64,000 bases of DNA from Citrobacter amalonaticus (lineage in GTDB: Bacteria; Pseudomonadota; Gammaproteobacteria; Enterobacterales; Enterobacteriaceae): positions 420,410 through 484,409 of the forward strand of contig NZ_PQMB01000002.1 of NCBI RefSeq assembly GCF_002918555.1, given 5' to 3'. The position numbers and the translations under genes were made by a program. Shown here piece by piece: positions 1-9,210 of the stretch. Under the pieces are notes generated by a model. That model saw nothing but the letters and a program-made list of their open reading frames with translations, searched no databases and was not told the DNA's origin. How positions within the stretch are numbered: position 1 is the first letter of the stretch; each line of letters starts with the position of its first letter.

Positions 1-44
1 AACACCGTGAGCGGGCTGCCCCGAAGGGGCGAGCGAAGCGAGTC

Positions 45-63
45 AATCCCCCCCTCACCGCCA
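45..63 (+). other. 3' end of tRNA-Ser (att-like remnant)
   Basis: Nineteen bases match the 3' end of enterobacterial tRNA-Ser(GGA): the T-stem 3' strand, acceptor strand and encoded CCA. The preceding bases do not continue the tRNA (the expected TTCG of the T loop is absent; the sequence is GC-rich with a GCCCC-GAA-GGGGC hairpin). In E. coli serX lies a few genes from phoH, so the locus fits. I infer a duplicated tRNA 3' end, as left at the distal border of an element integrated in tRNA-Ser; the intact tRNA would lie left of the window. Confidence 0.6.
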
Positions 64-75
64 TATTTAAGAAAG

Positions 76-102
76 AGCGCGTACGAAAGTACGGGCTTTT
101 TT
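76..102 (+). terminator. tRNA-Ser rho-independent terminator
   Basis: A 9-bp stem (one mismatch) closes a GAAA loop at 85-88 and is followed by a run of six T. It directly follows the tRNA-Ser 3' end and is most simply the native terminator of that tRNA gene. Confidence 0.7.
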
Positions 103-190
103 AGTTCATCGCACTTTACCGGAAAACGCTGTTTTGATTCTCATAACGAAGTCATCGTTACATTTCATTGCCGATGTCAAATACTGCGCG

Positions 191-1216
191 CTATTCGCGC
201 CAGCCCATCGCGGGGGCAACGTATTTAAGGATTGACTCAATTACGTGCACGTTATAGTCGACGCCCAGTTGATTCGGCACGGTCAGCAATAACGTATCGG
301 CTTCGGCAATCGCCTCGTCCTGTTTTAATTGCTTCACCAGGGTGTCAGGATCGGCAGCATAGCTGCGACCAAAGATCGCCCGGGTTTTCTCATCAAGGAA
401 CCCCACTTTATCCCCCTCATTACTGCTGCCACCGAAATAGGCGCGATCGCGGTTATCCATCAGCGCAAAAATGCTGCGGCTCACCGATACGCGCGGCGGG
501 CGTGTATGCCCCGCTTCGGCCCAGGCAGTGCGGTACGCCCGGATCTGTTTCGCCTGCTGGATGTGGAATGCTTCACCGGTTTCATCATCTTTCAGCGTCG
601 AACTTTGCAGGTTCATGCCAAGTTTCGCTGCCCAGACGGCAGTCGCATTCGAACCGGCTCCCCACCAGATGCGTTCCCGCAGCCCTTCGGAATAAGGCTC
701 CAGACGCAGCATCCCTGGCGGGTTCGGGAACATCGGTTGCGGATTCGGTTTGGCGAAGCCTTCACCACGCAGCGCCTCCAGCAACACTTCCGAATGCCGC
801 CGCGCCATATCGGCCTCGGTCTCGCCTTCTGCGGGCTGGTAGCCAAAATAGCGCCAGCCATCAATGACCTGCTCCGGCGATCCACGGCTGATACCCAGTT
901 GCAAACGACCACCGGAAATCAAATCCGCAGCGCTGGCGCTCTCCGCCATATACAGCGGGTTCTCATAGCGCATGTCGATAACGCCAGTGCCAATCTCAAT
1001 ACTTTTTGTTTTCGCGCCCACCGCAGCCAGTAGCGGAAACGGGGAAGCCAGCTGACGGGCAAAATGGTGAACCCTGAAATATGCGCCATCCGCCCCTAAT
1101 TCCTCAGCAGCGACAGCGAGATCGATGGACTGCAACAGCGAGTCAGCCGCTGTGCGGGTGCCGGACTGTGGGGACGGTGTCCAGTGACCAAATGACAGAA
1201 ATCCGATCTTTTTCAT
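191..1216 (-). CDS. LLM-class flavin-dependent oxidoreductase
   Basis: A 341-residue protein of the bacterial luciferase-like monooxygenase superfamily (TIM barrel, FMN or F420 dependent). It begins MKKIGFLSFGHW, has the conserved early stretch AVAAEELGADGAYFRVHHF and the later GISRGSP and IWWGAGSN regions typical of the family. An in-frame extension of 15 codons exists, but the start at 1216 is preceded by AAGGAT at good spacing. Substrate cannot be told from sequence; close relatives are annotated only as luciferase-like monooxygenases. It is transcribed alone, convergent with nothing, between the tRNA terminator and the divergent helicase gene. Confidence 0.85.
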   Translation of the reverse strand: MKKIGFLSFGHWTPSPQSGTRTAADSLLQSIDLAVAAEELGADGAYFRVHHFARQLASPFPLLAAVGAKTKSIEIGTGVIDMRYENPLYMAESASAADLISGGRLQLGISRGSPEQVIDGWRYFGYQPAEGETEADMARRHSEVLLEALRGEGFAKPNPQPMFPNPPGMLRLEPYSEGLRERIWWGAGSNATAVWAAKLGMNLQSSTLKDDETGEAFHIQQAKQIRAYRTAWAEAGHTRPPRVSVSRSIFALMDNRDRAYFGGSSNEGDKVGFLDEKTRAIFGRSYAADPDTLVKQLKQDEAIAEADTLLLTVPNQLGVDYNVHVIESILKYVAPAMGWRE

Positions 1217-1455
1217 GGGTTTTATCCTTCTGTTCAGCAGGAGAGCCGTTCCCGTCGACACGGGATACGGGATACGGCACGCAATGCCATTACTCTACGC
1301 CAATCAAGATGAGAATAAATATCGTTTGTTTAACATAAAGATTCAGTTTATTTGACCAATTTCAACGCGAGTGACATGCCGGTACGCACTGCGCGACCCG
1401 CACGTATAATCCGGGTATAGTGATTGAAAACGTTACAGATATCAGGGAGAAGATT

Positions 1456-4170
1456 ATGGTCACTGTCTATGTTGATGGCGATGACAAAACAGGGAAAATC
1501 ACCGACTGGACCTTGCGTTATCACAAAAGCAAACAGTGTCTGGAACTCACCTGCCATTTTCCATCAGGAAAAACGTACACCCGGCCTTTCAGCGCCTGCC
1601 GCGTCGAGCCCTCACATACTGCGAACGGTACTCTGCTGATCAGAAAAGGACGCCCGGATGTGCAGACTATCGCCAGGGCGGAGATCGTCGGCAATAAATA
1701 CGCTCTCATTTATTACCCCGGTTCGACACGCTGCTACGTTATGAAAGCGGAGGATGTGCAGATCGCAGCAGAGACTACGCTAAAAGAAGAAGCGGTATTT
1801 AACTATTTTCGCGACGTAGCTAAACAGCGTGCCTGCCAGGCGGGCGGGGACAAAAAAGCGATTGCCGATAATATCTGTCGCCAACTGGAAAAAATCGTTC
1901 CCCACCCCGATATTGCGCTTCACGCCTATTGCCGGGGTACAAACGCCACCCGCCGTTTGCCGGAGCATCTTATTTACCCGTTTGGCTTAAATGAAAGCCA
2001 GATGAAATCGGTTGAACAAGCCTTTAGCGCGCAGATATCGGTCATTGAAGGTCCACCCGGAACCGGTAAAACCCAGACCATCCTGAATATTCTGGCCAAT
2101 ATCATGCTGCAACAGCGCAGCGTGGCAATCGTGTCGAATAATAACGCGCCCGTCGATAACGTTTACGAGAAACTGGCGAAGGTCGATCTGGATTATGTGA
2201 TTGCGCGACTGGGCAGCGCAGAAAACCGTTCAGCGTTTTTCGCCGAGCGGCACGCGCTCCCACCGGGCACATCCGAACCGGCCCCGGACATCAACGCGGT
2301 GACGCAGCTGGTCACGCAGTTAAAAGCGTATTTACGTGCGCAAAATGAGGCCGCGCAGCTGCGCGCCGAAATTGACGAACTGATCGTTGAAGAGAAATAC
2401 CTTCTGCAGTGGCTGAAAACGCAGGAGATTAATCATACTACCGGGATTAGCCGTTATGGGCTGGCGCAGGATAAAATCACCGACCTGATGGCGTTTATGC
2501 AGTCGCTCACTGCCAGCCGCATAGGGCTACGCGACAGACTGGTCTTACTGTTTAAATTTAAAATCATCAGAACCGCACCGCTAAATACGCCAGAGAAACG
2601 TCAGGCAATGTTTTTTGCCCTTCAGCGCCATTATTACGCGACGCGTTTGCAACAGACGCGTGAAACCCTCGCCAGTCATGAGCGCCGTTTGCAGGAAAAT
2701 GACGTGGAAACCCTGCAAAAAAGCCTGACAAAAAACTCAATGGCCCTCCTGCGCGCGCATTTGCGGCAATTTATCACCCCCGCTGACGATCTTAACGAAA
2801 AGAGTTACCAGAAAGACTTCGCCACATTTTTAAAACGCTATCCGGTGATAAGCAGCAGCACACATTCCATTGTTAACTCGCTGGCGAACGGTACCATCCT
2901 TGATTACCTGATCATTGATGAAGCATCACAACAGGACATCATTCCCGGGATCCTGGCATTAGGCTGCGCACGAAATGTGATAGTTGTCGGCGACCGAAAA
3001 CAGCTATCCCATGTGCCGGTGAAAAGCCCGATGTCTGCGCCCGCCGCGCATTATGATTGCGTCACCCATAGCTTACTGGACTCGTTAATTGCGCTTTATG
3101 GCAAGGCTCTTCCCAGCACCTTGTTAAAAGAACACTACCGCTGCCACCCAAAAATCATCCAGTTTTGCAATAAACAGTTTTATGACAACCAGCTGATTTG
3201 CATGACGCGTGATAAAGGCGAGCCGGCGTTGTCGCTGGTGGTGACCGCTAAAGATAATCACACACGTAATAACAGTAACCTGCGCGAGCTGGAATCCTAT
3301 ACCGCGCTGAGCTGGGACACCTCCGGCAGCCGGGGGTTTATTGCACCTTACAACGCGCAGGTTAATCTCTCACACCAGGCGCTTCCGGCTGATTTTGTCA
3401 GCGCCACCGTGCATAAATTTCAGGGGCGCGAATGCGAAGAGATTGTCTTCTCCACGGTGCTGGACAAAAAAGCCGATGCCGTCGCGCTCTCTTTTGTGGA
3501 TGATCCGCAGTTGATTAACGTCGCCGTTTCGCGTGCGCAAAAACGCTTCACGCTGGTAACCGGAGACAATGTTTTCAGCGGGAATAACCAGCATATCGCG
3601 GCATTAATACGTTACATGACCTATTACGCCGACGACACAGAAGTGCATTACAGCCCGGTGGTCAGCGCCTTCGATTTGCTGTACTCAGAATATGACCGCT
3701 CACTGGAAAGGTTAAAATCCCGCCTGCCACCTGTGGATTCAGGTTTTCTCTCTGAACACATCGCCGCGCAATTGATCAAAGATACGCTGGTGCTGCCAGC
3801 GTATCACGCGCTCACCCTGCATCAGCAAGTTCCGCTCAGGCAACTGATCGCCCGTATGGACGATCGTTTTACCCTGCGCCAGCAAGAATTTATGGCACAA
3901 GGCGCCAGCTGCGACTTCGTTTTATATTACCGGGTGGGCAAGCAACCGCTGGCAGTGATTGAGGTCGATGGCGGGTCGCACACGCTTTCTGAACAGCGCG
4001 AACGTGACGCGCTGAAAGATGCCATCCTGCAGGAGTGTGGAATCGCTCTGTTGCGGTTGAGAACCATCGACAGCCAGATTGAAACCAAAATTGCGGCGTT
4101 CCTGGCGAGCGCACTGCAACAGGATCAAAATGGCAGGCAAAGTAGCCCGGTGGACCAGGCGTTAAGTTAA
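1456..4170 (+). CDS. SF1 helicase with C-terminal DUF2726-like nuclease domain
   Basis: A 904-residue protein. Residues 199-206 are the Walker A motif GPPGTGKT; DEAS near 488 is motif II; GDRKQL near 512 is motif III; the C-terminal helicase half carries HYRCHP and VHKFQGRECE and VAVSRAQKRF (motifs IV-VI). This is the DNA2/Upf1-like COG1112 group. From about 810 a separate domain with DFVLYY and then VIEVDGGSH at 833-841 looks like a DUF2726 / restriction-endonuclease-like fold. Residues 1-170 are not recognised. The start at 1456 has GGGAGA upstream; a TATAAT at 1405-1410 is a possible -10 element without a clear -35. Helicase-nuclease fusions of this build often serve in phage defence or repair; its place beside a tRNA att scar suits an acquired gene, but the function is inferred. 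Confidence 0.8.
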   Translation: MVTVYVDGDDKTGKITDWTLRYHKSKQCLELTCHFPSGKTYTRPFSACRVEPSHTANGTLLIRKGRPDVQTIARAEIVGNKYALIYYPGSTRCYVMKAEDVQIAAETTLKEEAVFNYFRDVAKQRACQAGGDKKAIADNICRQLEKIVPHPDIALHAYCRGTNATRRLPEHLIYPFGLNESQMKSVEQAFSAQISVIEGPPGTGKTQTILNILANIMLQQRSVAIVSNNNAPVDNVYEKLAKVDLDYVIARLGSAENRSAFFAERHALPPGTSEPAPDINAVTQLVTQLKAYLRAQNEAAQLRAEIDELIVEEKYLLQWLKTQEINHTTGISRYGLAQDKITDLMAFMQSLTASRIGLRDRLVLLFKFKIIRTAPLNTPEKRQAMFFALQRHYYATRLQQTRETLASHERRLQENDVETLQKSLTKNSMALLRAHLRQFITPADDLNEKSYQKDFATFLKRYPVISSSTHSIVNSLANGTILDYLIIDEASQQDIIPGILALGCARNVIVVGDRKQLSHVPVKSPMSAPAAHYDCVTHSLLDSLIALYGKALPSTLLKEHYRCHPKIIQFCNKQFYDNQLICMTRDKGEPALSLVVTAKDNHTRNNSNLRELESYTALSWDTSGSRGFIAPYNAQVNLSHQALPADFVSATVHKFQGRECEEIVFSTVLDKKADAVALSFVDDPQLINVAVSRAQKRFTLVTGDNVFSGNNQHIAALIRYMTYYADDTEVHYSPVVSAFDLLYSEYDRSLERLKSRLPPVDSGFLSEHIAAQLIKDTLVLPAYHALTLHQQVPLRQLIARMDDRFTLRQQEFMAQGASCDFVLYYRVGKQPLAVIEVDGGSHTLSEQRERDALKDAILQECGIALLRLRTIDSQIETKIAAFLASALQQDQNGRQSSPVDQALS

Positions 4171-4206
4171 TCTTTCCCCCACCGCATCGGGTGAGGGAAA
4201 GATTTT
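4169..4206. terminator. bidirectional terminator
   Basis: Inverted repeat AATCTTTCCC(C)ACC / GGGTGAGGGAAAGATT around a GCATC loop, A-rich on the left and T-rich on the right. It lies in the convergent gap between the helicase gene and phoH and can serve both. Confidence 0.8.
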
Positions 4207-4268
4207 AATGTGATTTGTACTTCACGGGTAAATCACGTGCAGACGCACGCTGCCTGAACCACCGGCAA

Positions 4269-5057
4269 TCAGCTATACGCATTCAGTGTTCTCTGGCACA
4301 GCGCCGAGCGAACACAGTCATCTTTGTTGAAGCGAACAATACCGATCATTTCATCTTCTTCAAAGCGGGCCAGCGCATCGCTTAACCCAGACTGGACGTG
4401 CGCCGGTAAATCACACTGGGTGATATCGCCATTGACAATAACCGTGACGTTCTCCCCGAGGCGTGTCAAAAACATCTTCATTTGCGCCGCAGTGACATTC
4501 TGAGCCTCGTCGAGAATAACCACCGCATTTTCAAATGTACGTCCGCGCATATAGGCGAACGGCGCGATTTCCACCTTACCGATCTCAGGTCGCAGGCAAT
4601 ACTGCATAAAGGATGCACCCAGCCGTTTCACCAGCACGTCGTAAACGGGCCGGAAATAGGGGGCAAACTTCTCCGATACATCCCCAGGTAAGAAGCCGAG
4701 ATCTTCATCGGCCTGCAGAACTGGACGAGTTACAATGATCCTGTCTACATCTTTATGTATCAGGGCCTCTGCCGCTTTCGCCGCACTGATCCAGGTTTTA
4801 CCGCACCCGGCTTCGCCAGTCGCGAAGATCAGTTGTTTACTCTCGATAGCATTCAGGTAGTGCGACTGAGCCTCATTACGCGCTACGATCGGCGTGGTGT
4901 CGCGACTGTCGCGCGCCATGCCAATGGCTTCTACGCCGCCCATCTGCACAAGCGAGGTGACCGACTCTTCTTCACGCTGTTTATGACTGCGTGAATCCCG
5001 TCTCAGCACACGTTTTGCTTCACGACGAGCTTTGATCACTGCTTTTTGTCTTCCCAT
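4269..5057 (-). CDS. phoH: PhoH, phosphate-starvation-inducible ATPase
   Basis: A 262-residue protein, matching E. coli PhoH nearly residue for residue as I recall it: MGRQKAVIKARREAKR start, Walker A GEAGCGKTW near residue 84, LDEAQN Walker B near 178, and C-terminal LCQRTLNAYS. PhoH is a cytoplasmic ATP-binding protein related to the N-terminal part of SF1 helicases; E. coli phoH belongs to the PhoB regulon. AAGGTG lies upstream of the ATG at 5057; an ATG three codons earlier is less well placed. In E. coli the annotated protein is longer at the N-terminus (354 residues, from memory), but here the upstream open frame is out of phase (see the separate entry). Confidence 0.93.
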   Translation of the reverse strand: MGRQKAVIKARREAKRVLRRDSRSHKQREEESVTSLVQMGGVEAIGMARDSRDTTPIVARNEAQSHYLNAIESKQLIFATGEAGCGKTWISAAKAAEALIHKDVDRIIVTRPVLQADEDLGFLPGDVSEKFAPYFRPVYDVLVKRLGASFMQYCLRPEIGKVEIAPFAYMRGRTFENAVVILDEAQNVTAAQMKMFLTRLGENVTVIVNGDITQCDLPAHVQSGLSDALARFEEDEMIGIVRFNKDDCVRSALCQRTLNAYS

Positions 5058-5332
5058 GGATAGCACCTTGAGTTGTTGGTATTCATCACACGCGCCGCTG
5101 GCAGCGCGATTATGCGCACGAACATCAGAGGGTTGGCTTCCTTGTAAGCCATAGCTTGCCTTTTAACAAAAACGCCAGACACGGCTACGCGCACCGCAGA
5201 TGGCGTCGGTAACACAGGTAAAAAAGGAAGTGAGGATAATTTAGCGGTGACAAGGTGACTGCCGGAGGAGTGGCTTCCGCGCAAGGTATTGCATTGACTG
5301 TTAAAAACGTGTCCAGTACAGGACGTTACCAT
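5036..5332 (-). other. open frame upstream of phoH, out of phase
   Basis: A 98-codon open frame covers the phoH leader and overlaps the phoH start by 22 bp, ending just inside phoH in a different phase. Residues MVTSCTGHVF to PWEDKKQ have no recognisable domain. Its length is close to the N-terminal extension in the E. coli PhoH annotation, so it is either a frameshifted remnant of that extension, a coupled leader peptide, or chance. Confidence 0.3.
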
Positions 5333-5384
5333 TCGCGATCTCCATAGTGAATGCGTATCACCGCCGGGAACTACCGCAATTACT

Positions 5385-5505
5385 TATACTCGTCATACTT
5401 CAGGTGCGGGGGCGCTGGCTTTGATACCCGACCCTTCGGGGCCAGCGCAAGCGCTGTTCAAAATGACTACGCCGTTTTGTCCCGCAACTCGAATGATTTA
5501 GATTC
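5385..5505 (+). repeat. dispersed intergenic repeat, copy A
   Basis: About 120 bp between phoH and efeB beginning TATACTCGTCATACTTCAGG and ending GCAACTCGAATGATTTAG, with an inner ACCCTTCGGGGCCAGCGC block. The same sequence in opposite orientation lies at 19455-19588, with matching ends and core. Its first and last bases recur in many enterobacterial intergenic regions as I recall; I have no family name for it. The rest of the 5333-5695 gap is AT-rich with no gene seen. Confidence 0.7.
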
Positions 5506-5695
5506 TATAAGTACATCAGAATTTAGCTTTTACGCAACAATATATTTACTGGTTGTTAACTAAATTCTCTTTTTCTGCTGGCAACAGTCTCTTAAGAAGA
5601 TATTACAAAATTATTTCAAGAAAGAAATCATATTAAAAAATAATATTTCATTCAGGAGGATGGGCAAAAATCCCCCTCCTCCCATAGAACGTCGG

Positions 5696-6979
5696 TCAGG
5701 CTTCCAGCAGCGGCTGTCCGAGATAACGATCCGCACTTTTTACGCCGGGCAGCACAAAGAAATAGCCACCGCCGATCGGCTTAACATACTCCTCCAGCGC
5801 TTCGCCATTGAGCCGCTTCTGTACAGTCAGAAAGCCTTTCTCCAGATCGTGCTGATAGCAGACAAACAGCAATCCCATATCCAGTTGCCCTGAGCCGGTG
5901 ACACCGAGCGAATAACTGTAACCCCGGCGCATCATCAGACTGGACCGGGTCTGTGGCGTACGCGGATTAGCCAGACGAATATGGCTGTCCAGCGCAATCA
6001 CATTCCCGTCCGGGTCGCTGGCATAGTCCGGGACGTCGTGCTCGTGCTGCATTCCCAACGGGGCGCCGGTCTGTTTATCACGACCAAAGATCGTCTGCTG
6101 CTCTTTAAGCGGCGTCCGATCCCAGAATTCAACGCGGAACTGAATCAAGCGTACAGCCTGATAGCTGCCGCCAATAGCCCACTCCGGCTCGCCTTGTTCG
6201 GCTGTCACCCATACCACATCCTGCATCAGTCGCGCATCGCTGCTGTCGGGGTTAGCCGTACCATCCCTGAAGCCAAGCAGATTCACCGGCGTCTCTTTGC
6301 CTTTACTACGCGCGGCGTGGTCCGAAATAAACCCTTCCCGCTTCCAGCGAACGCTGAGCAGATCGGGCGTATGCTTAATGATATCGCGCAACGCATGGAT
6401 AACCGTGTCCTGCGTATTGGCACAAATCTGCAACAGCAGATCGCCATGACATAGCGCAGCATCCAGCGAATCATTCGCAAAGCGGGTCATTTTTTGCAGC
6501 GCCTTTGGCCTCTGGGGCGTCAGGCCAAACCGTGAGTCAAACAGCGAATGTCCCACCGAAAGGGTAATAGTCAGATTATCCGGTGCGATATATTTCCCCA
6601 GAATGCCGGAGTCCATCGGTGGCAGCCGCGGATTAGGCGCTTCTGGTGCCGGACCGCCGGAGGTTAAAAACGTAATGCGCGTGGTCAGTAAGCGGAACAA
6701 CCGCTCAAGCTCCGCTTTATCACTGGCCAGAACGTCAAACGCCACCAGCATCATCGATGCCTGCTGCGGCGTCAGGATCCCAGCCTGATGGTCGCCATAG
6801 AATGGCTGCGTTTCACTGCGCGCATCCGGGGATAATGTCCCCGGCGCGCTCTGCGGTTTTTGCGCATGTGCGACAGGACAACCGCCAGCCAGCGCCAATG
6901 CGCCGCCAATCGCCCCCATCCCCTTCAACAAACGCCGGCGTGCCGGTTCGCTCACGCCGTTTTTATCTTCATGCTGCAT
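5696..6979 (-). CDS. efeB: EfeB, deferrochelatase/peroxidase (Tat-exported)
   Basis: A 427-residue Dyp-type heme peroxidase. The N-terminus has a twin-arginine signal (ARRRLLKG, hydrophobic stretch, cleavage near AHA). The Dyp signature [10 protein letters not shown] sits around residue 240 and the heme-ligand region [16 protein letters not shown] follows. It is 4 residues longer than E. coli EfeB, the difference being in the signal region. EfeB in the periplasm oxidises ferrous iron or releases iron from heme. It is the last gene of efeUOB, 5 bp behind efeO, under the Fur box upstream of efeU. Confidence 0.96.
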   Translation of the reverse strand: MQHEDKNGVSEPARRRLLKGMGAIGGALALAGGCPVAHAQKPQSAPGTLSPDARSETQPFYGDHQAGILTPQQASMMLVAFDVLASDKAELERLFRLLTTRITFLTSGGPAPEAPNPRLPPMDSGILGKYIAPDNLTITLSVGHSLFDSRFGLTPQRPKALQKMTRFANDSLDAALCHGDLLLQICANTQDTVIHALRDIIKHTPDLLSVRWKREGFISDHAARSKGKETPVNLLGFRDGTANPDSSDARLMQDVVWVTAEQGEPEWAIGGSYQAVRLIQFRVEFWDRTPLKEQQTIFGRDKQTGAPLGMQHEHDVPDYASDPDGNVIALDSHIRLANPRTPQTRSSLMMRRGYSYSLGVTGSGQLDMGLLFVCYQHDLEKGFLTVQKRLNGEALEEYVKPIGGGYFFVLPGVKSADRYLGQPLLEA

Positions 6980-6984
6980 AATGC

Positions 6985-8112
6985 TTAGTCCAGCCCCAGC
7001 ACGCCGCGTAATTGCGCAAGATCTTCCGCCAGCGTGGTAACCGGGCCTTTCAAGGCATTACGGTCCGCATCCGTCAGTTTATCGTAGGTTTCAAAACCCT
7101 CTTTAGTACGATATTTCGCCAGGATGGTATCGACCTTTTTAAAGTTGGCATCCACCTTCGTCAGCAGCTCTGCGTTGGCTTTCTGTAACGAGGGGCGCAG
7201 CAGGTTGACGATTTTTTGCGCGCCATCTACGTTGGCCTGAAAGTCCCACAGATCGGTATGGCTGTAGCGATCTTCTTCACCGCTGATTTTGCTGGCGGCG
7301 ACCTCTTCAATCAGACCAGCCGCCCCGCCTACAACTTTGGACGGCGGGAATGCCAGTTCGCTGATGCGTTTTTGCAGTTCAGCCACATCGCTGTTCAACC
7401 TGTCGGCATACTGTTCCATACCTTTGGTGGAACCGTCGCCGAACAACGATTTTTCCAGACGGTGGAAGCCCGTGAATTTCGGATCGGCGGCTTTCTGTTC
7501 ATAATCATCTTCACGGGCATCGATGCTGCCATCGAGATCGGAGAAAAGTTCGGCAATCGGTTCGATACGCTCGTAATGCTGACGCGTCGGCGCGTACAGC
7601 GCTTTTGCTTTCTCAAGATCGCCCGCTTTAATGGCATCCGTAAATGCTTTTGTGCCCGCCACCAGCTGTGCGGTTTCTGTCGTCACATAGGCCTTATATT
7701 CGGTGATTGCACCACCGAGGCTTAACAACGCATCGCTTCGCGCTGCATCAGCTGTCGCCGCCCCTTTCACAATCAGCTTCCCTTTCGGATTGGTCAGCAA
7801 ACCACAGGTCATGTCATATTCACCGGGTTGCAGGCTGGCGGTCATCTTCTGGCTAAATCCAGGGGCAATGTTCTCACGCTCCTCAACCACCATTACGCCT
7901 TTCAGGATCTCCCACTCCAGCGCCTTCTGACTGTGGTTTTGAATAATAAACTGGGTCTTACCGGCGTTTACCGTAATATTCATCGGCTCGCACTGTTTGT
8001 CTGTCACCGTCACTTTGACCTGCGGAATATCAGCCGCCTGAGCCGTAAAAGCAGAAGCGATCAGTGCAGCCATGCTCAGCGGCAGCGCACTACGGCGGAA
8101 GTTAATCGTCAT
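6985..8112 (-). CDS. efeO: EfeO, periplasmic iron-binding component
   Basis: A 375-residue protein with a Sec signal peptide ending AFTAQAA. Residues 30-120 form the cupredoxin-like EfeO domain, with the C-terminal Cys of MTCGLL near 103; the C-terminal part is the M75 imelysin-like helical domain with [11 protein letters not shown] near 220, bearing the conserved HxxE metal motif. It delivers iron to EfeU. It lies between efeU (54 bp upstream) and efeB (5 bp downstream) in one operon. Confidence 0.95.
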   Translation of the reverse strand: MTINFRRSALPLSMAALIASAFTAQAADIPQVKVTVTDKQCEPMNITVNAGKTQFIIQNHSQKALEWEILKGVMVVEERENIAPGFSQKMTASLQPGEYDMTCGLLTNPKGKLIVKGAATADAARSDALLSLGGAITEYKAYVTTETAQLVAGTKAFTDAIKAGDLEKAKALYAPTRQHYERIEPIAELFSDLDGSIDAREDDYEQKAADPKFTGFHRLEKSLFGDGSTKGMEQYADRLNSDVAELQKRISELAFPPSKVVGGAAGLIEEVAASKISGEEDRYSHTDLWDFQANVDGAQKIVNLLRPSLQKANAELLTKVDANFKKVDTILAKYRTKEGFETYDKLTDADRNALKGPVTTLAEDLAQLRGVLGLD

Positions 8113-8166
8113 GACCTGTCCCTATAAAAGTATGTTGTAACTAAAAATGGATTTGCGTCGCATCGA

Positions 8167-9000
8167 TCACGGTGCGGTACGAGACGCCGTCGTACCTGCA
8201 CGTGCTGGCAGGGTAAACAACACCAGCGCCGGAACCAGATAGATAAACCAGACGGCAACTTCACTGACGGCTGGCGCTTCCTGATAGCCAAAAATGCCTT
8301 CCATAAGCGTGCCAAACAGGGAGTGCGTTGAAAGGATGGCACTCATATCGAACGCCACATCCTGGAAGTGATTCCACAGCCCGGCTTCGTGAAACGCGCG
8401 AATTGCCCCCGCAGCCAGACCTGCGGCAACCAGCAAAATAAACAGGCTGGTCCACTTGAAAAAAGCGCCCAGATTGAGACGGATACCGCCCCAGTAAAGC
8501 AGGAAACCCAGCACAACCGCAGTCGCCAGCCCCAGCATTGCGCCAAGCGGCGGCCAGATACCGACATCCTGTTGAAATGCCGCCAGCAGAAAAAAGACCG
8601 ACTCCAGACCTTCCCGCGCCACAGCAAAAAAGACCATCATAATCAGCGCCCAGCCGTGGTTGTTCCCGCGCAGCAGGGCGCTATCAACCGCCTGTTCGAG
8701 CTGGACCTTGACGTTGCGTGAGACTTTACGCATCCAGAAGACCATCCAGGTCAGGATCACTACGGCAATCACCGCCACAACGCCTTCAAACAGCTCCTGC
8801 TCTTTTTGCGGAAACTCACCGGTTGTTTCGTTGATGAAAATCCCCAGCGCCAGGCAAAGCGCCGCGGCCAGGAGCACCCCAATCCACATAACGCCAATCC
8901 AGCGACCACGCTGGGTTCGCTTCAGATAACTGGCTATCAGACTGACAATCAGCGCGGCTTCTAGCCCTTCGCGCAACATAATAAGAAACGGAACAAACAT
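8167..9000 (-). CDS. efeU: EfeU, FTR1-family iron permease
   Basis: A 277-residue inner-membrane protein with about seven membrane helices. Both FTR1 REGLE motifs are intact (REGLEA at 10-15, REGLES at 129-134). The start at 9000 gives MFVPFLIMLREGLEA as in other EfeU proteins; an ATG three codons upstream is possible. Unlike E. coli K-12, where efeU is frameshifted, this copy reads through completely. First gene of efeUOB, behind a Fur box. Confidence 0.95.
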   Translation of the reverse strand: MFVPFLIMLREGLEAALIVSLIASYLKRTQRGRWIGVMWIGVLLAAALCLALGIFINETTGEFPQKEQELFEGVVAVIAVVILTWMVFWMRKVSRNVKVQLEQAVDSALLRGNNHGWALIMMVFFAVAREGLESVFFLLAAFQQDVGIWPPLGAMLGLATAVVLGFLLYWGGIRLNLGAFFKWTSLFILLVAAGLAAGAIRAFHEAGLWNHFQDVAFDMSAILSTHSLFGTLMEGIFGYQEAPAVSEVAVWFIYLVPALVLFTLPARAGTTASRTAP

Positions 9001-9058
9001 GCCGGGCACCCTTAAACGTTATTCTCAGTCAACTGATGCAAAGAAAAGTAAATTACAT

Positions 9059-9077
9059 TGATAGTGATTATCATTAC
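9059..9077 (-). promoter_or_regulatory. Fur box upstream of efeUOB
   Basis: TGATAGTGATTATCATTAC is close to the 19-bp Fur consensus (GATAATGATAATCATTATC) and lies about 60 bp before the efeU start. It predicts iron repression of efeUOB. Confidence 0.85.
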
Positions 9078-9192
9078 AGAAAAAGAAAACTCAAGCGGAA
9101 TGTAGTGAGAATGATGACGAAATGTAAAAGATTAGCCAGGTAACGATTCGTGCAGCGTTATCTGTTCAGGGCAGATCGGCAGAGGCAAAAAG

Positions 9193-9210
9193 CCCGCACG
9201 CGGCGCAATG
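9193..9210 (+). repeat. 18-bp direct repeat, left copy
   Basis: CCCGCACGCGGCGCAATG occurs exactly here and at 11058-11075. The two copies bracket the IS4-like remnant and the Hcp cassette (1.87 kb apart). Confidence 0.85.

Noticed and set aside
8343-8627. possible frameshift in efeU as in E. coli K-12
   Set aside because: The alternative frame is a shadow; the main frame reads through both REGLE motifs without interruption.
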